NCBI RefSeq assembly: GCF_021739485.1
Contig: NZ_JAJFNK010000011.1
Span: 78,126-142,125 of the forward strand
Direction: 5' to 3'
DNA: 64,000 bases
DNA from: Alicyclobacillus tolerans
GTDB lineage: Bacteria; Bacillota; Bacilli; Alicyclobacillales; Alicyclobacillaceae
Below, piece by piece: positions 43,467-51,936 of the stretch. The notes below the pieces were generated by a model. The model had not been told where the DNA came from and did not search any database. It saw only the letters and a program-made list of their open reading frames with translations. The stretch's first letter is position 1; every line of letters starts with the position of its first letter. Made by a program: the position numbers and the translations under genes.

Positions 43467-44228
43467 TCAGCGAGGCGCCATCCGGAGGGCTCCATCGAGG
43501 CGAATCACTTCTCCGTTGAGCATCGGATTTTCAACGATGTGCCTGGCGAGCAGCGCGTATTCATCCGGGCTACCGAGGCGTGACGGAAACGGTACTTGTT
43601 TGCCTAGGGACTGCCGGATCTCCTCAGACAGTGTTCCGAGCAACGGGGTGTCGAAAATACCGGGTGCAATGGTGTTCACTCGAATTCCGTACGTGGACAG
43701 GTCGCGGGCAATCGGCAGGGTCATTCCGACAATGCCGCCCTTGGAGGCAGAGTAAGCCGCTTGCCCGATTTGGCCGTCGAATGCGGCAATCGAGGCGGTG
43801 TTGATCACGACTCCGCGCTCGCCGTCTTGGTTCGGCTCCACTTTGGCAATTTCGGCAGCCGCCAACCTGATCACGTTGAACGTCCCAATCAAGTTGACCT
43901 GAATGACCTTGGTGAACGCCCCCAAATCGTGCGGCCCCTGCTTGCTCAAAACCTTCGAACCGATTCCGATGCCCGCACAGTTTACCGCACCGTGAAGGCC
44001 TCCGTACGTGTCCGCCGCGGTTTGGACAGCCGCTTGTACAGCGTTTTCATCCGTCACGTCCGCCCGGACAAAGGTGCCGTCAATTTCGTCCGCGAGCGAC
44101 CGCCCGGCCTCCTCGTTGACGTCGAGGACAACCACTTTCGCGCCGGACTTGGCAAACAGACGCGCAGTGGCGCCGCCAAGTCCAGACCCTCCCCCGCTAA
44201 TCAAAAACACCTTGTTTTGAATATCCAT
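43467..44228 (-). CDS. 3-hydroxyacyl-CoA dehydrogenase type II (HSD17B10-like SDR)
   Basis: SDR of 253 residues. [13 protein letters not shown] binds NAD, and VLDVNEEAG supplies the Asp for NAD preference. [14 protein letters not shown], the insert [43 protein letters not shown] and [10 protein letters not shown] are hallmarks of the HSD17B10/ScHAD family. That enzyme oxidises 3-hydroxy-2-methylacyl-CoA in isoleucine and branched-chain degradation, which agrees with the AMACR-like neighbour. ATG has AAAGGAG upstream. Confidence 0.9.
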   Translation of the reverse strand: MDIQNKVFLISGGGSGLGGATARLFAKSGAKVVVLDVNEEAGRSLADEIDGTFVRADVTDENAVQAAVQTAADTYGGLHGAVNCAGIGIGSKVLSKQGPHDLGAFTKVIQVNLIGTFNVIRLAAAEIAKVEPNQDGERGVVINTASIAAFDGQIGQAAYSASKGGIVGMTLPIARDLSTYGIRVNTIAPGIFDTPLLGTLSEEIRQSLGKQVPFPSRLGSPDEYALLARHIVENPMLNGEVIRLDGALRMAPR

Positions 44229-44347
44229 ATCTGCATCTCCTTTTGCATCGTTTTCGTCACAGCGCCAGGCTCTCCCGTGCGCCAGATATATGCTGCACGG
44301 GCGCTCCTTTGCTCCCGTCGACGAGGTGGGCCAGGCGAAAGGGAGTT

Positions 44348-45520
44348 TTAGTCAAGTCGTTCGATAATGGTGGAGTTGGCCATGCCGCCGCCTTCACAAA
44401 TGGCAATTAATCCGTAGCGCTTGTTTTGCTGTTCCAGTGCATTGAGCAGTGTGGCACCAATGCGCGTGCCGGTCGCCCCCAGCGGGTGTCCAAGCGCAAT
44501 GGCACCGCCTTTGGTGTTGACCTTATCCCAGGAAGCGCCGATTTCCTTTTGCCAAGCCAGCACGACGGGTGCAAACGCTTCGTTGACTTCAAACAAGTCG
44601 ATGTCATCGGCGCTCATTCCAGCGCGCTGCAGTGCCTTTTTCGTCGCCGGGATGGGCCCTGTCAGCATCGTTACGGGATCCACGCCGACCACCGAAAAAG
44701 ACACGAACCGGGCGCGCGGTTTCAAGCCCAGCTTTTTGGCCATTTCCATAGACATGATGAGCATGGCGCTGGCTCCGTCGGAAATTTGACTGGAGTTGCC
44801 GGCCGTAATCAGGTCCAGTCCTGGGAATGCAGGCTGCAAAGACCCAATCTTCTCCAGACTGGTATCGGGACGGATGCCTTCGTCTTCGCGAAACAGGACC
44901 GTGTCACCGCTTTCATTTTGGACCGGAACGGGGACAATCTCGCTTTCGAAAAGCCCTTGTTCGCGGGCCTTGGTCGCAAGCTGATGACTGCGGTGGCTGT
45001 AGCGGTCGAGGTCTTCCCGGCTAAACCCCCAACGTTTGGCAATCATCTCCGCACCGACCGCTTGGTTGAACCAACCCGTCTGTAATTCATAGCGGTTGTT
45101 TAAATCCTGCGTCAGTGGCGCTCCACCGGCTCCTGTTACCGTACTGCCCATCGGCACGCGCGTCATCGATTCGACGCCGCCGGCGATGACGATGTCGTAG
45201 GACCCGGACATCACGCCTTGGGCCGCAAAGTGAATGGCCTGGAGGCTGGAACCGCATTGACGGTCAATCGTCGTGGCTGGAACGGATTCCGGCAAGCCCG
45301 CTGACAACCAGGCGTTGCGTCCAATGTTGAGTGATTGTTCATTGACCTGATCGACACAGCCAATGATGACGTCATCGACAAGTTCTGGATCCAAAGAGTT
45401 TCTCTCTACCACATTTTTTAAAAGATGCGCCAGCAAATCGACCGGATGCGTATTTTTTAATGTCCCCCTGCGTCGACCGACCGGCGTGCGCACTGCATCC
45501 ACAATGACAGCTTCAAACAT
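44348..45520 (-). CDS. Acetyl-CoA acyltransferase (thiolase, FadA-type)
   Basis: Thiolase of 390 residues. Cys in [13 protein letters not shown] near residue 88, [13 protein letters not shown], catalytic His in [10 protein letters not shown], and second Cys in ICEGGGMAN are complete. It belongs to the degradative type. It is the first gene of the minus-strand series, and the spacer upstream of it holds a TATAAT box and an operator-like inverted repeat, so transcription of the series probably begins here. ATG has TAAGGAGG upstream. Confidence 0.93.
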   Translation of the reverse strand: MFEAVIVDAVRTPVGRRRGTLKNTHPVDLLAHLLKNVVERNSLDPELVDDVIIGCVDQVNEQSLNIGRNAWLSAGLPESVPATTIDRQCGSSLQAIHFAAQGVMSGSYDIVIAGGVESMTRVPMGSTVTGAGGAPLTQDLNNRYELQTGWFNQAVGAEMIAKRWGFSREDLDRYSHRSHQLATKAREQGLFESEIVPVPVQNESGDTVLFREDEGIRPDTSLEKIGSLQPAFPGLDLITAGNSSQISDGASAMLIMSMEMAKKLGLKPRARFVSFSVVGVDPVTMLTGPIPATKKALQRAGMSADDIDLFEVNEAFAPVVLAWQKEIGASWDKVNTKGGAIALGHPLGATGTRIGATLLNALEQQNKRYGLIAICEGGGMANSTIIERLD

Positions 45521-45609
45521 TTGTCCGCCTCCTTAGAAAGTTGCGCGATAACATTGGGTAACTGCACCAAATATCCGCAAAACACTCCCTTTAAATTCCA
45601 CATTTCCTT

Positions 45610-45644
45610 TTAATCAGAGAATTTTTTGATTAATTCACATTATA
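45610..45644 (-). promoter_or_regulatory. Candidate -10 box and operator upstream of the thiolase gene
   Basis: On the minus strand TATAAT (45639-45644) is followed five bases later by TTAATCA (45627-45633), ten bases, and TGATTAA (45610-45616), a perfect inverted repeat. An inverted repeat at the expected transcript start suggests a repressor site. No good -35 box is seen. Confidence 0.5.
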
Positions 45645-45888
45645 TTATTATTGAGTGAGTCGCGAAATACGCAATTTCACACCCGTTCCTGCTTGCCCCA
45701 TTCCTGTTTGACGCGAATCTCAATTTTTCCACGGATGTGCCCGTTTTTGCTCAATTCGTAAGCCTAGGCCAAATTCGCCAAGTCAGAGCTTCCGAGACGG
45801 GATCGACCTCCCCTGGAACCCTCGTACTGCCGCGACTTTAGCATTCACGTTGGTCACTGACCGCAGCCCCCAATCTTTTATTCTGAAT

Positions 45889-45906
45889 TTTTAGATGTAT
45901 CTAAAA
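45889..45906. promoter_or_regulatory. Palindrome TTTTAGAT-GT-ATCTAAAA
   Basis: A perfect 8-bp-arm palindrome with a 2-base centre in the 525-base spacer between the thiolase and the plus-strand ligase, about 140 bases before the ligase start. Its form suits a dimeric regulator. Confidence 0.5.
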
Positions 45907-45959
45907 TATCTTCTTGAATGTCACTCACAATTCGTTCACAATTAATTCCGCGGGACTCG

Positions 45960-46014
45960 TTCGTCCTTAACACAGGACGAAGAAATGGGTTAGCGCGCCC
46001 ATAAGATGGCGCGC
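45960..46014 (+). promoter_or_regulatory. Two hairpins in the leader of the plus-strand ligase
   Basis: TTCGTCCT/AGGACGAA (45960-45981, 6-base loop) and GCGCGCC/GGCGCGC (45993-46014, 8-base loop) lie in series just before the ribosome site of the ligase at 46046. No T-run follows, so they are not obvious terminators. Confidence 0.45.
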
Positions 46015-46045
46015 AATCACGCTCTATCTAGGGGGAGATCGCGGG

Positions 46046-47659
46046 ATGATGCAAACTCCGTTACTGATGAAGTCGCTGCTAGAGCGAGCAGAAAAACTGT
46101 TTCCGAACAAAGAGGTGGTGTCGCGTACCGCGAATGGGCTGTTGCGTTACACATACCGGGAGTACGGTCAACGCACGCGCCGGCTGTCTAGCGTTTTGGC
46201 GTCTTTGGGCGTTGAGCGGGGAGACCGGGTCGCCACCTTTGCGTGGAATAGCCACCGACACCTCGAAGCGTATTTTGCGATTCCATCGATGGGAGCGGTG
46301 CTGCATACGGTAAACATCCGGCTGTTTCCAGAACAAATTGCATACATCGTGAATCATGCCGAAGACAAGGTCATGCTCATTGACGAAGACCTAGTCCCGT
46401 TGATTGAAGGCATTCAGGACAAACTCCCCACGGTTTTGGCATACATCATCATGAGTGATAAAGCGGAGTTGCCCGCGACTACACTCCAACCCGCGTACTC
46501 ATACGAAGCCCTGCTTCAAACCGGCGACCCGAGTTTCGAATATCCGGACGACCTCGATGAAAACGCCCCCATGGGGATGTGCTACACTTCCGCCACCACA
46601 GGAAACCCCAAAGGGGTGGTGTACTCGCATCGAGGCATCGTGCTCCACAGTTACGCGGTCGGGTTGGTGGACACGATTGGCATGTCGGAGTCCGACACGG
46701 TCCTCCCCATCGTTCCCATGTTCCACGCCAACGCCTGGGGACAGCCGTTTGCGGCAGTCTGGTACGGGAGCAAGCAAGTACTGCCGGGACCTCAACCCAA
46801 CCCGCACATTCTGCTCGATTTGATGGAACAAGAACAAGTGACACTGGCAGCCGCGGTTCCGACCATTTGGCTTAGCGTGGCCAAATTGCTCGACGAACAC
46901 CCCCGCGATCTCAAACTGCGCGCTGTGCTGTGCGGCGGTTCCGCGGCACCCCGGGCGCTCATTCAAACCTATGAAGAAAAATACAACATCCCGTTTGTTC
47001 ACGCATACGGAATGACCGAAACCAGCCCGCTCGCCACCTTTGCCCGGTTAAAAAGCTACCAGCGAAACCTGTCGAAAGATGAAATTTTAGATTACCGCGC
47101 GAAACAGGGGTTCTTAGTGCCGGGGCTCGACATGCGGGTAGTCGGCGACCGGGGAGACGTTGCGTGGAACGGAGAGGAAATGGGAGAGTTATTGCTGCGC
47201 GGTCCGTGGATCGCGAGCGAATACTACAGGGATGAACGCACGCGCGACGCCTTCAAAAATGGGTGGCTGCACACCGGGGACGTGGCCACGATCGACCCAG
47301 AAGGATTCATCAAACTCGTGGACCGGACCAAAGACCTGGTCAAAAGCGGCGGTGAGTGGATCTCTTCCATGGACTTAGAAAATGCGTTGATGGCTCACCC
47401 CGCCGTGTTTGAAGCGACTGTCGTCGGCATTCCTCATCCGAAGTGGTACGAACGTCCACTTGCATTTGTCACCTTAAAAGACGCCTTCAAGAGTAAGGTG
47501 GACAAACAAGAGCTCATTGAATTCCTCCGTCCTCACTTTGCCAAGTGGTGGTTGCCCGACGACGTTGTTTTTATCGACGAAATCCCTAAGACATCTGTCG
47601 GCAAGTTCTTAAAGAGGGCTCTTCGCGACCAATATGCGAGCCACTTTAAACCCAACTAA
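46046..47659 (+). CDS. AlkK-like fatty acid-CoA ligase
   Basis: AMP-forming acyl-CoA synthetase of 537 residues. The [11 protein letters not shown] and [16 protein letters not shown] signatures match the AlkK/Thermus long-chain ligase group. The P-loop reads [12 protein letters not shown], with Ala where Gly is usual, and the codon is clearly GCC. Catalytic Lys is in [11 protein letters not shown]. It is on the plus strand, divergent from the thiolase gene, so one spacer may control both. ATG has GGGGGAG upstream. Its likely role is activation of medium or long chain acids for the island. Confidence 0.92.
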   Translation: MMQTPLLMKSLLERAEKLFPNKEVVSRTANGLLRYTYREYGQRTRRLSSVLASLGVERGDRVATFAWNSHRHLEAYFAIPSMGAVLHTVNIRLFPEQIAYIVNHAEDKVMLIDEDLVPLIEGIQDKLPTVLAYIIMSDKAELPATTLQPAYSYEALLQTGDPSFEYPDDLDENAPMGMCYTSATTGNPKGVVYSHRGIVLHSYAVGLVDTIGMSESDTVLPIVPMFHANAWGQPFAAVWYGSKQVLPGPQPNPHILLDLMEQEQVTLAAAVPTIWLSVAKLLDEHPRDLKLRAVLCGGSAAPRALIQTYEEKYNIPFVHAYGMTETSPLATFARLKSYQRNLSKDEILDYRAKQGFLVPGLDMRVVGDRGDVAWNGEEMGELLLRGPWIASEYYRDERTRDAFKNGWLHTGDVATIDPEGFIKLVDRTKDLVKSGGEWISSMDLENALMAHPAVFEATVVGIPHPKWYERPLAFVTLKDAFKSKVDKQELIEFLRPHFAKWWLPDDVVFIDEIPKTSVGKFLKRALRDQYASHFKPN

Positions 47660-47833
47660 GGTCTGCAAGACCATACCGTGGGTTGCCGCAAAGCATTTTT
47701 GCCGCATCTTGTCCGGATTCGGTAGATTCTTCCTCAACCATGAAATTCATGGTCTCAGGGACCTCTGGTTTCATTAGCTAGCGGATCCTTTTGTATCATG
47801 GCGCATACAAGGGTTTTCGCGGCAGGACCACTT

Positions 47834-47861
47834 TTGCTTGAATGTGAAATATCTGTACAAT
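47834..47861 (+). promoter_or_regulatory. Promoter of the riboswitch-controlled importer operon
   Basis: TTGCTT (47834-47839), 16-base spacer, TACAAT (47856-47861), placed about 25 bases before the aptamer. The preceding stretch from the ligase stop at 47659 contains nothing else that I can name. Confidence 0.6.
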
Positions 47862-47884
47862 TAACTGTGTACTCAAAACTGCAT

Positions 47885-48035
47885 AAGATCGCTGAATTTC
47901 CGCAGTGAGCGGAAAGCGGGGGACCCAATGAATGGGGTGTATCTGATTCACCGGCATGGTTCAGGTGAATTGGTAGGACAATCTCTTAAGTCCGAATCCG
48001 ACAGCTAACTTCGCAGGCGTTTAAGGGAGCCGTAC
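47885..48035 (+). ncRNA. ydaO-type cyclic-di-AMP riboswitch (importer operon)
   Basis: The conserved blocks of the ydaO/yuaA class are in order: GCTGAAT (47891), GGGGGACCCAATG, GGGGTG, GGTAGGACAATCTCTTAAG, TCCGAATCCGACAGCTAAC, TTCGCAGGC and AAGGGAG. The class binds c-di-AMP and is usually an off switch. An intrinsic terminator lies 60 bases downstream, and the next gene on the strand is the binding protein of an ABC importer. Confidence 0.93.
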
Positions 48036-48096
48036 TCGTGTGTCCGCTATTGGACGATTGGCACATTATTATTCTTCTATCGATTGAATAAGCTTA

Positions 48097-48124
48097 CCCC
48101 TGCAAACGTTTTGCAGGGGTTTTC
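48097..48124 (+). terminator. Riboswitch expression-platform terminator
   Basis: CCCCTGCAAA (48097-48106) and TTTGCAGGGG (48110-48119) form a perfect 10-bp stem with a 3-base loop, followed by TTTTC. The 240 bases from here to the start codon at 48363 are a leader without a recognised element. Confidence 0.88.
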
Positions 48125-48362
48125 TGTATCCTTTTGCGCTTGTCGCCTCGCTGGTCGGCCCCGCAGTGAACGCGCGAAGCAGTTGTCAGAGAAGTCGTTG
48201 TCAGATGTCCCGCTGGGTTCGGACCGGAGCCTGTTCATTTGGGAGGTGAAGAGCAAGGCCAAGGCGTTTTTAGGCTTTCGCGAAGTGGGACTGAAGTCGC
48301 ACCTGAGAAACCTGCACAAGCCGAAAATTCCAGTTTCCAATGAACAAGGAGGAGTAGAAGTA

Positions 48363-49229
48363 TTGAATCGTTTATCGAAAGTATCCATTCCTGTATTGGT
48401 CGGCACTGCAGCTTTGTTCGCTGTCGCGGGATGCGGAACCACCTCAGCCAGTAGCAACACCCTCTTAAACAAGGTAGAATCCACGCACACCTTGACGATT
48501 GCAGAATCCGCTTATGCGCCCGAAGACTTTCAAAACCCCAAAACCAAACAGTGGACTGGGTACGACGTGGACATTCTCAAAGGTTTCGCAAAAACTTTAG
48601 GAGCAAAACTTCAAATCGATTCCATGCCGTTTTCCTCGTCCATTCAGGCGGTTGCCGATAAACGGGACGACTTGACCATTGACATTTATTACACGAAGCA
48701 GCGCGCAAAAGTGCTCGATTTCAGCCGCCCGATGCTGAACTACAACGACGTCGTCGCCGTAAATTCCAAAAGCCCGGCTATTGCGTCCACTCGTCTTTCA
48801 TCACTGAAAGGGAAAAAGGTAGCCGTCGTATTGGGGTCCGAAGAAGTCGGCGAAGCCAACAAAATCCCGAATGCGAACGTCAAGCAATACAGCACTGTGG
48901 CTGAAAGTTTCCTGGCCTTGTCCAGCGGGCGAGTCGCAGCGGACCTGCAGCCAGATACCGATGTAGCTTGGGCGAAACAACAAAACCCTTCATTGAATAT
49001 CAAAATTCTCGGACCGGTTCCTTCGTCCATCGCTCCTCCAATCCAGAGCCTTCGCGGCTACTACGGCGTTCCCAAGGGCGCTTACAGCCAAACTTTTCTA
49101 GCCAAACTCAACGCCTATTTGAAAAAGATTGCCAGCGATGGAACAGAACAAAAGATCCTCGACAAATACGGAATGACAAATCCAGTTTTCTTGAAAGGCA
49201 TTAGTTCGGCGCCCAACAGTTATCAATAA
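48363..49229 (+). CDS. ABC importer substrate-binding lipoprotein, family 3
   Basis: Extracellular solute-binding protein of 288 residues. A lipoprotein signal peptide ends in the lipobox AVAGC (Cys near 24). The family 3 fold follows, with GYDVDILKGFAK and the ligand-carboxylate Arg in TKQRAKVLDFSRP. The start is TTG 48363 with AAGGAGGAG 8 bases upstream; the frame is open further up, but that part is the riboswitch leader. It is first in an operon with two permeases and an ATPase. Proximity to ect genes and c-di-AMP control suggest an osmolyte such as ectoine or hydroxyectoine (Ehu-like); a polar amino acid is the alternative. Confidence 0.85.
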   Translation: MNRLSKVSIPVLVGTAALFAVAGCGTTSASSNTLLNKVESTHTLTIAESAYAPEDFQNPKTKQWTGYDVDILKGFAKTLGAKLQIDSMPFSSSIQAVADKRDDLTIDIYYTKQRAKVLDFSRPMLNYNDVVAVNSKSPAIASTRLSSLKGKKVAVVLGSEEVGEANKIPNANVKQYSTVAESFLALSSGRVAADLQPDTDVAWAKQQNPSLNIKILGPVPSSIAPPIQSLRGYYGVPKGAYSQTFLAKLNAYLKKIASDGTEQKILDKYGMTNPVFLKGISSAPNSYQ

Positions 49230-49343
49230 GGACGTGAAACACACAAAACCCATTAGAGACATCAAGCCCATAGCACACTGCGCCCAACGGATAAAGACAG
49301 AAGATAATCAAAATGAAGTCGGAAAGAAGGGAGGAATGGCCGA

Positions 49344-49991
49344 ATGGTTCAACTTTGGATTCAGTATCTCCCGCAAATGTGGAAGGGGGTCTGGATGACC
49401 TTAGAGTTGACCGTGGCAGCCCTCATTTTGGCTCTAGTTCTCGGGTTTGTCCTGGCGTTCGCTCGCCTTTCCCGGTTCCGTGTGCTGAATCTCGTCGCAA
49501 CCTGGTACACCGAGATTGTTCGAGCCGTTCCCGTATTGGTGATTTTGTTCATCGTCTATTACAGCCTAGGAAACATACTTAAGTTATCGGGCATCCTCTC
49601 GGCCGTCATCAGCTTAGGCGCATTTTACGCCACGCAATACGGCGAAATCTTCCGCGGCGCCATTTTGGGAGTGGACAGGGGACAGACAGAGGCCGCTTTT
49701 GCACTCGGGATGACAAATCGAACGATTATGCGAAAAGTCATTTTACCACAAGCCTTTTTCTCCATTCTGCCGCCATCGACAAACCAGCTCAGCAACCTCA
49801 TTAAGGATACGTCTTTGGTCTTTACCATTGGCGTTGCTGACCTGATGTTTCAGGCCTATCAAGCGGCTTCGGCCACATTTCTTCCGTTGGATATGCTCCT
49901 GTTAGCCGGAGTCATCTACTTTGTGTTTTACCTCATTTTGTCCAAATTCCTTGCGAGGTGGGAACTAAATGTCCAACGAAGTCGTAGTTAG
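49344..49991 (+). CDS. ABC importer permease (HisM/EhuC-D type)
   Basis: Integral membrane permease of 215 residues with about five helices. The EAA loop that contacts the ATPase reads EAAFALGMTNRTIMRKVILPQA. WYTEIVRAVPVLVILFIVYY is the usual helix 2 region of polar amino-acid permeases. ATG has GGGAGGAA upstream. Its last 23 bases overlap the start of the ATPase gene. It works with the second permease at 50784-51428 as a heterodimer. Confidence 0.9.
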   Translation: MVQLWIQYLPQMWKGVWMTLELTVAALILALVLGFVLAFARLSRFRVLNLVATWYTEIVRAVPVLVILFIVYYSLGNILKLSGILSAVISLGAFYATQYGEIFRGAILGVDRGQTEAAFALGMTNRTIMRKVILPQAFFSILPPSTNQLSNLIKDTSLVFTIGVADLMFQAYQAASATFLPLDMLLLAGVIYFVFYLILSKFLARWELNVQRSRS

Positions 49992-50784
49992 TGTCAAAAA
50001 CCTGACGAAGCGATTTGGAAAACAAGTCGTTTTTGAAAACGTATCTCTCGATGTCAAAAAGAGTGAAGTTGTGGCCATTGTTGGTCCAAGCGGCGCCGGA
50101 AAAAGCACTTTTATTCGCTGCATCAACCGCCTTCATCCCTTTGACGAAGGGACTCTGCACGTGCTCAATCACCAACTGAGTGCCGGACCCGCGCTCCCGC
50201 CGAAACCGGTGTTAAACGACATTCGCACGCGGGTGGGAATGGTCTTTCAGACCTTTAATTTGTTTCCGCATTTGACAGTTCTGGACAATATTATCCTAGC
50301 TCCCATGGAAGTGAAAAAAGTACCTCGTAAACAAGCTGTCGAGCACGCTATGGAACTGCTTGACATGGTGGGTTTAGCAAACCAGGCCAAAATGTACCCC
50401 AAGCGGCTGTCTGGAGGTATGCAGCAACGGGTCGCCATAGCCAGGGCCTTGGCCATGGAACCCGAGATCATGCTGTTTGACGAGCCGACTTCGATGCTAG
50501 ACCCCGAGTTGGTCGGCGAAGTCCTCGAAGCGATCCAACGTCTGGCCAAGCGCGGCATGACCATGATTTTGGTCACCCACGAAATGATGTTCGCTAAAGA
50601 AGTCGCTGACACTGTCGTCATTATGGCTGACCATACGATTGTCGAAAAGGGACCTGCTCGAAAAGTTTTGGAAGCGCCACAATCACAACGCGCACGGTTG
50701 TTTCTCAAGCGCGTTCTCAATCGCGGCAATGCCTCTGGGGACGCAGACCTAGAGGTCGTTGCGGGTCGCGGAGGGGATCGTTGA
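49969..50784 (+). CDS. ABC importer ATP-binding protein (GlnQ/HisP type)
   Basis: ATPase of 271 residues that powers the importer. Walker A GPSGAGKST near residue 41, Q-loop VFQTFNLFPHLT, signature LSGGMQQR (Met where Gln is usual in this group), Walker B IMLFDEPTS and switch His in VTHEM. No CBS domains, so it is not an OpuA-type osmosensing ATPase; osmotic control probably comes from the riboswitch instead. ATG has GAGGTGGG upstream and overlaps the permease gene. Confidence 0.93.
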   Translation: MSNEVVVSVKNLTKRFGKQVVFENVSLDVKKSEVVAIVGPSGAGKSTFIRCINRLHPFDEGTLHVLNHQLSAGPALPPKPVLNDIRTRVGMVFQTFNLFPHLTVLDNIILAPMEVKKVPRKQAVEHAMELLDMVGLANQAKMYPKRLSGGMQQRVAIARALAMEPEIMLFDEPTSMLDPELVGEVLEAIQRLAKRGMTMILVTHEMMFAKEVADTVVIMADHTIVEKGPARKVLEAPQSQRARLFLKRVLNRGNASGDADLEVVAGRGGDR

Positions 50785-51428
50785 TGCACCTGGTCGGGTT
50801 GTACATTAACCCAATAAGCATAGGAGCCCTAAAAGACCTAATCTTGACCGTCGTCTCAACCCTATTGTCCTTTGTTTTAGGGATTTTGTTTGCAGCAGGA
50901 AGACTGTACGGACACCCTGTCGTTAAAACGGTCATTGGTTGGTATGTCGAACTGATTCGCGGACTGCCGGCGATTCTCCAATTGTTTCTCATCTTTTTTG
51001 GTCTCAGCCAAGTGGGGGTCGATCTATCGCCGCTGACCGCCGCGTTAATATGGCTGGTGGCTTACGGGACCGGATATGCGGTCGAGGTCTTCCGCTCGGG
51101 AATCATGGACGTTGCTCAAGGTCAACGCGAAGCTGCCGCGGCTTTGGGATTGAACTGGTGGGTGAGCATGCGAAAAGTGGTGATCCCGCAAGCTTTTACG
51201 GTCATGTTGCCAGCCATCACCAGCTTCGTCGTACTGCAGTTGAAGAACACGACGCTCTTATACCTCGTGGGCTACGCGGATATCATGTATCAAGCGCGCC
51301 TTGGAGCGGACGCTACAGAGTCGCCCGGCACCCTGTATCTGATGGCCGCTGCCGCGTATTTGGTCATGAGTCTCATCGTGGGATTCATTGGAAACCGCAT
51401 GGAAAAGCGAGCTGCTGCTTACCGTTAG
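50784..51428 (+). CDS. ABC importer permease (HisQ/EhuC-D type)
   Basis: Second permease, about 214 residues, five helices. WYVELIRGLPAILQLFLIFFG and the EAA loop EAAAALGLNWWVSMRKVVIPQA are typical of polar amino-acid/ectoine importers. Its ATG overlaps the ATPase stop by one base (TGATG), with GGAGGGG upstream; TTG 50781 is a possible alternative. It is the last gene of the operon, followed by a strong terminator. Confidence 0.9.
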   Translation: MHLVGLYINPISIGALKDLILTVVSTLLSFVLGILFAAGRLYGHPVVKTVIGWYVELIRGLPAILQLFLIFFGLSQVGVDLSPLTAALIWLVAYGTGYAVEVFRSGIMDVAQGQREAAAALGLNWWVSMRKVVIPQAFTVMLPAITSFVVLQLKNTTLLYLVGYADIMYQARLGADATESPGTLYLMAAAAYLVMSLIVGFIGNRMEKRAAAYR

Positions 51429-51436
51429 GCGGCATG

Positions 51437-51474
51437 AACTGCCCCGGACCGACAGGAACCCGGGGCAGTTTTGA
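51437..51474 (+). terminator. Terminator of the importer operon
   Basis: AACTGCCCCGG (51437-51447) pairs perfectly over 11 bp with CCGGGGCAGTT (51460-51470), followed by TTGACCTTTT. Confidence 0.88.
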
Positions 51475-51609
51475 CCTTTTCGCAAGCTTCACGGAACAAT
51501 TACTCAGAATAATCAGATATATACACGGAGATAAACTGTACATCGAGGTCAGTGAACACATATGAAGTCACAGATTACATCCAAAATGGGGTGTTGAATT
51601 CCGAGGATC

Positions 51610-51635
51610 AAAAGAGAAAACCACGGGGGACGTGG
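51610..51635 (-). terminator. Terminator behind the second c-di-AMP riboswitch
   Basis: On the minus strand CCACG/CGTGG forms a 5-bp GC stem with a 5-base loop, followed by TTTTCTCTTTT. It lies about 70 bases beyond the aptamer. Beyond it the minus strand has no gene; it is antisense to the importer operon. Confidence 0.6.
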
Positions 51636-51702
51636 GGGATTTCGGTCATCGTTTTGTCGACACACCGGACACACCGCGCAGCAAAAACCTGCCATATCTG
51701 AA

Positions 51703-51860
51703 CGCGTGTCCTGCCTCCCCATTCGCTTGCGAAGTTAGCTGACGGGTTCGGGTTGGAAGCTCTACCCTACCTCCAAGCCGCGGCTCTTAGCCGACGTCTT
51801 AAAGGATTCACCCCACGTTTGGTTCCCCCGCTTCTTCTCATGGAAGAATTCAGCGCAAAA
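51703..51860 (-). ncRNA. Second ydaO-type cyclic-di-AMP riboswitch, without a downstream gene
   Basis: On the minus strand the conserved blocks are clear and in order: GCGCTGAATTC, GCGGGGGAACC, GGGGTGAATCC, GGAGGTAGGGTAGAG, ACCCGAACCCGTCAGC, TAACTTCGCAAGC and GGGGAGG. It begins 77 bases after the ectD stop on the same strand and points toward the 3' end of the convergent importer operon. No credible minus-strand gene follows within the window segment down to 48 kb. Confidence 0.92.
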
Positions 51861-51936
51861 AGTAGGTCATAACTTATTCTCGACGGTACTTGATTGAATG
51901 AACCGGGTTACTCGCCTTGCTTAGGCTGCTTTCCTC

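Noticed and set aside
48084..48362. In-frame extension of 93 codons before the importer binding protein
   Set aside because: It begins inside the riboswitch terminator and would bury the lipoprotein signal peptide. The TTG at 48363 has an excellent ribosome site.
51258..51485. Minus-strand frame of 75 codons as a possible target of the orphan riboswitch
   Set aside because: Begins inside the importer terminator, has no ribosome site, and is antisense to the permease gene with no protein-like features.
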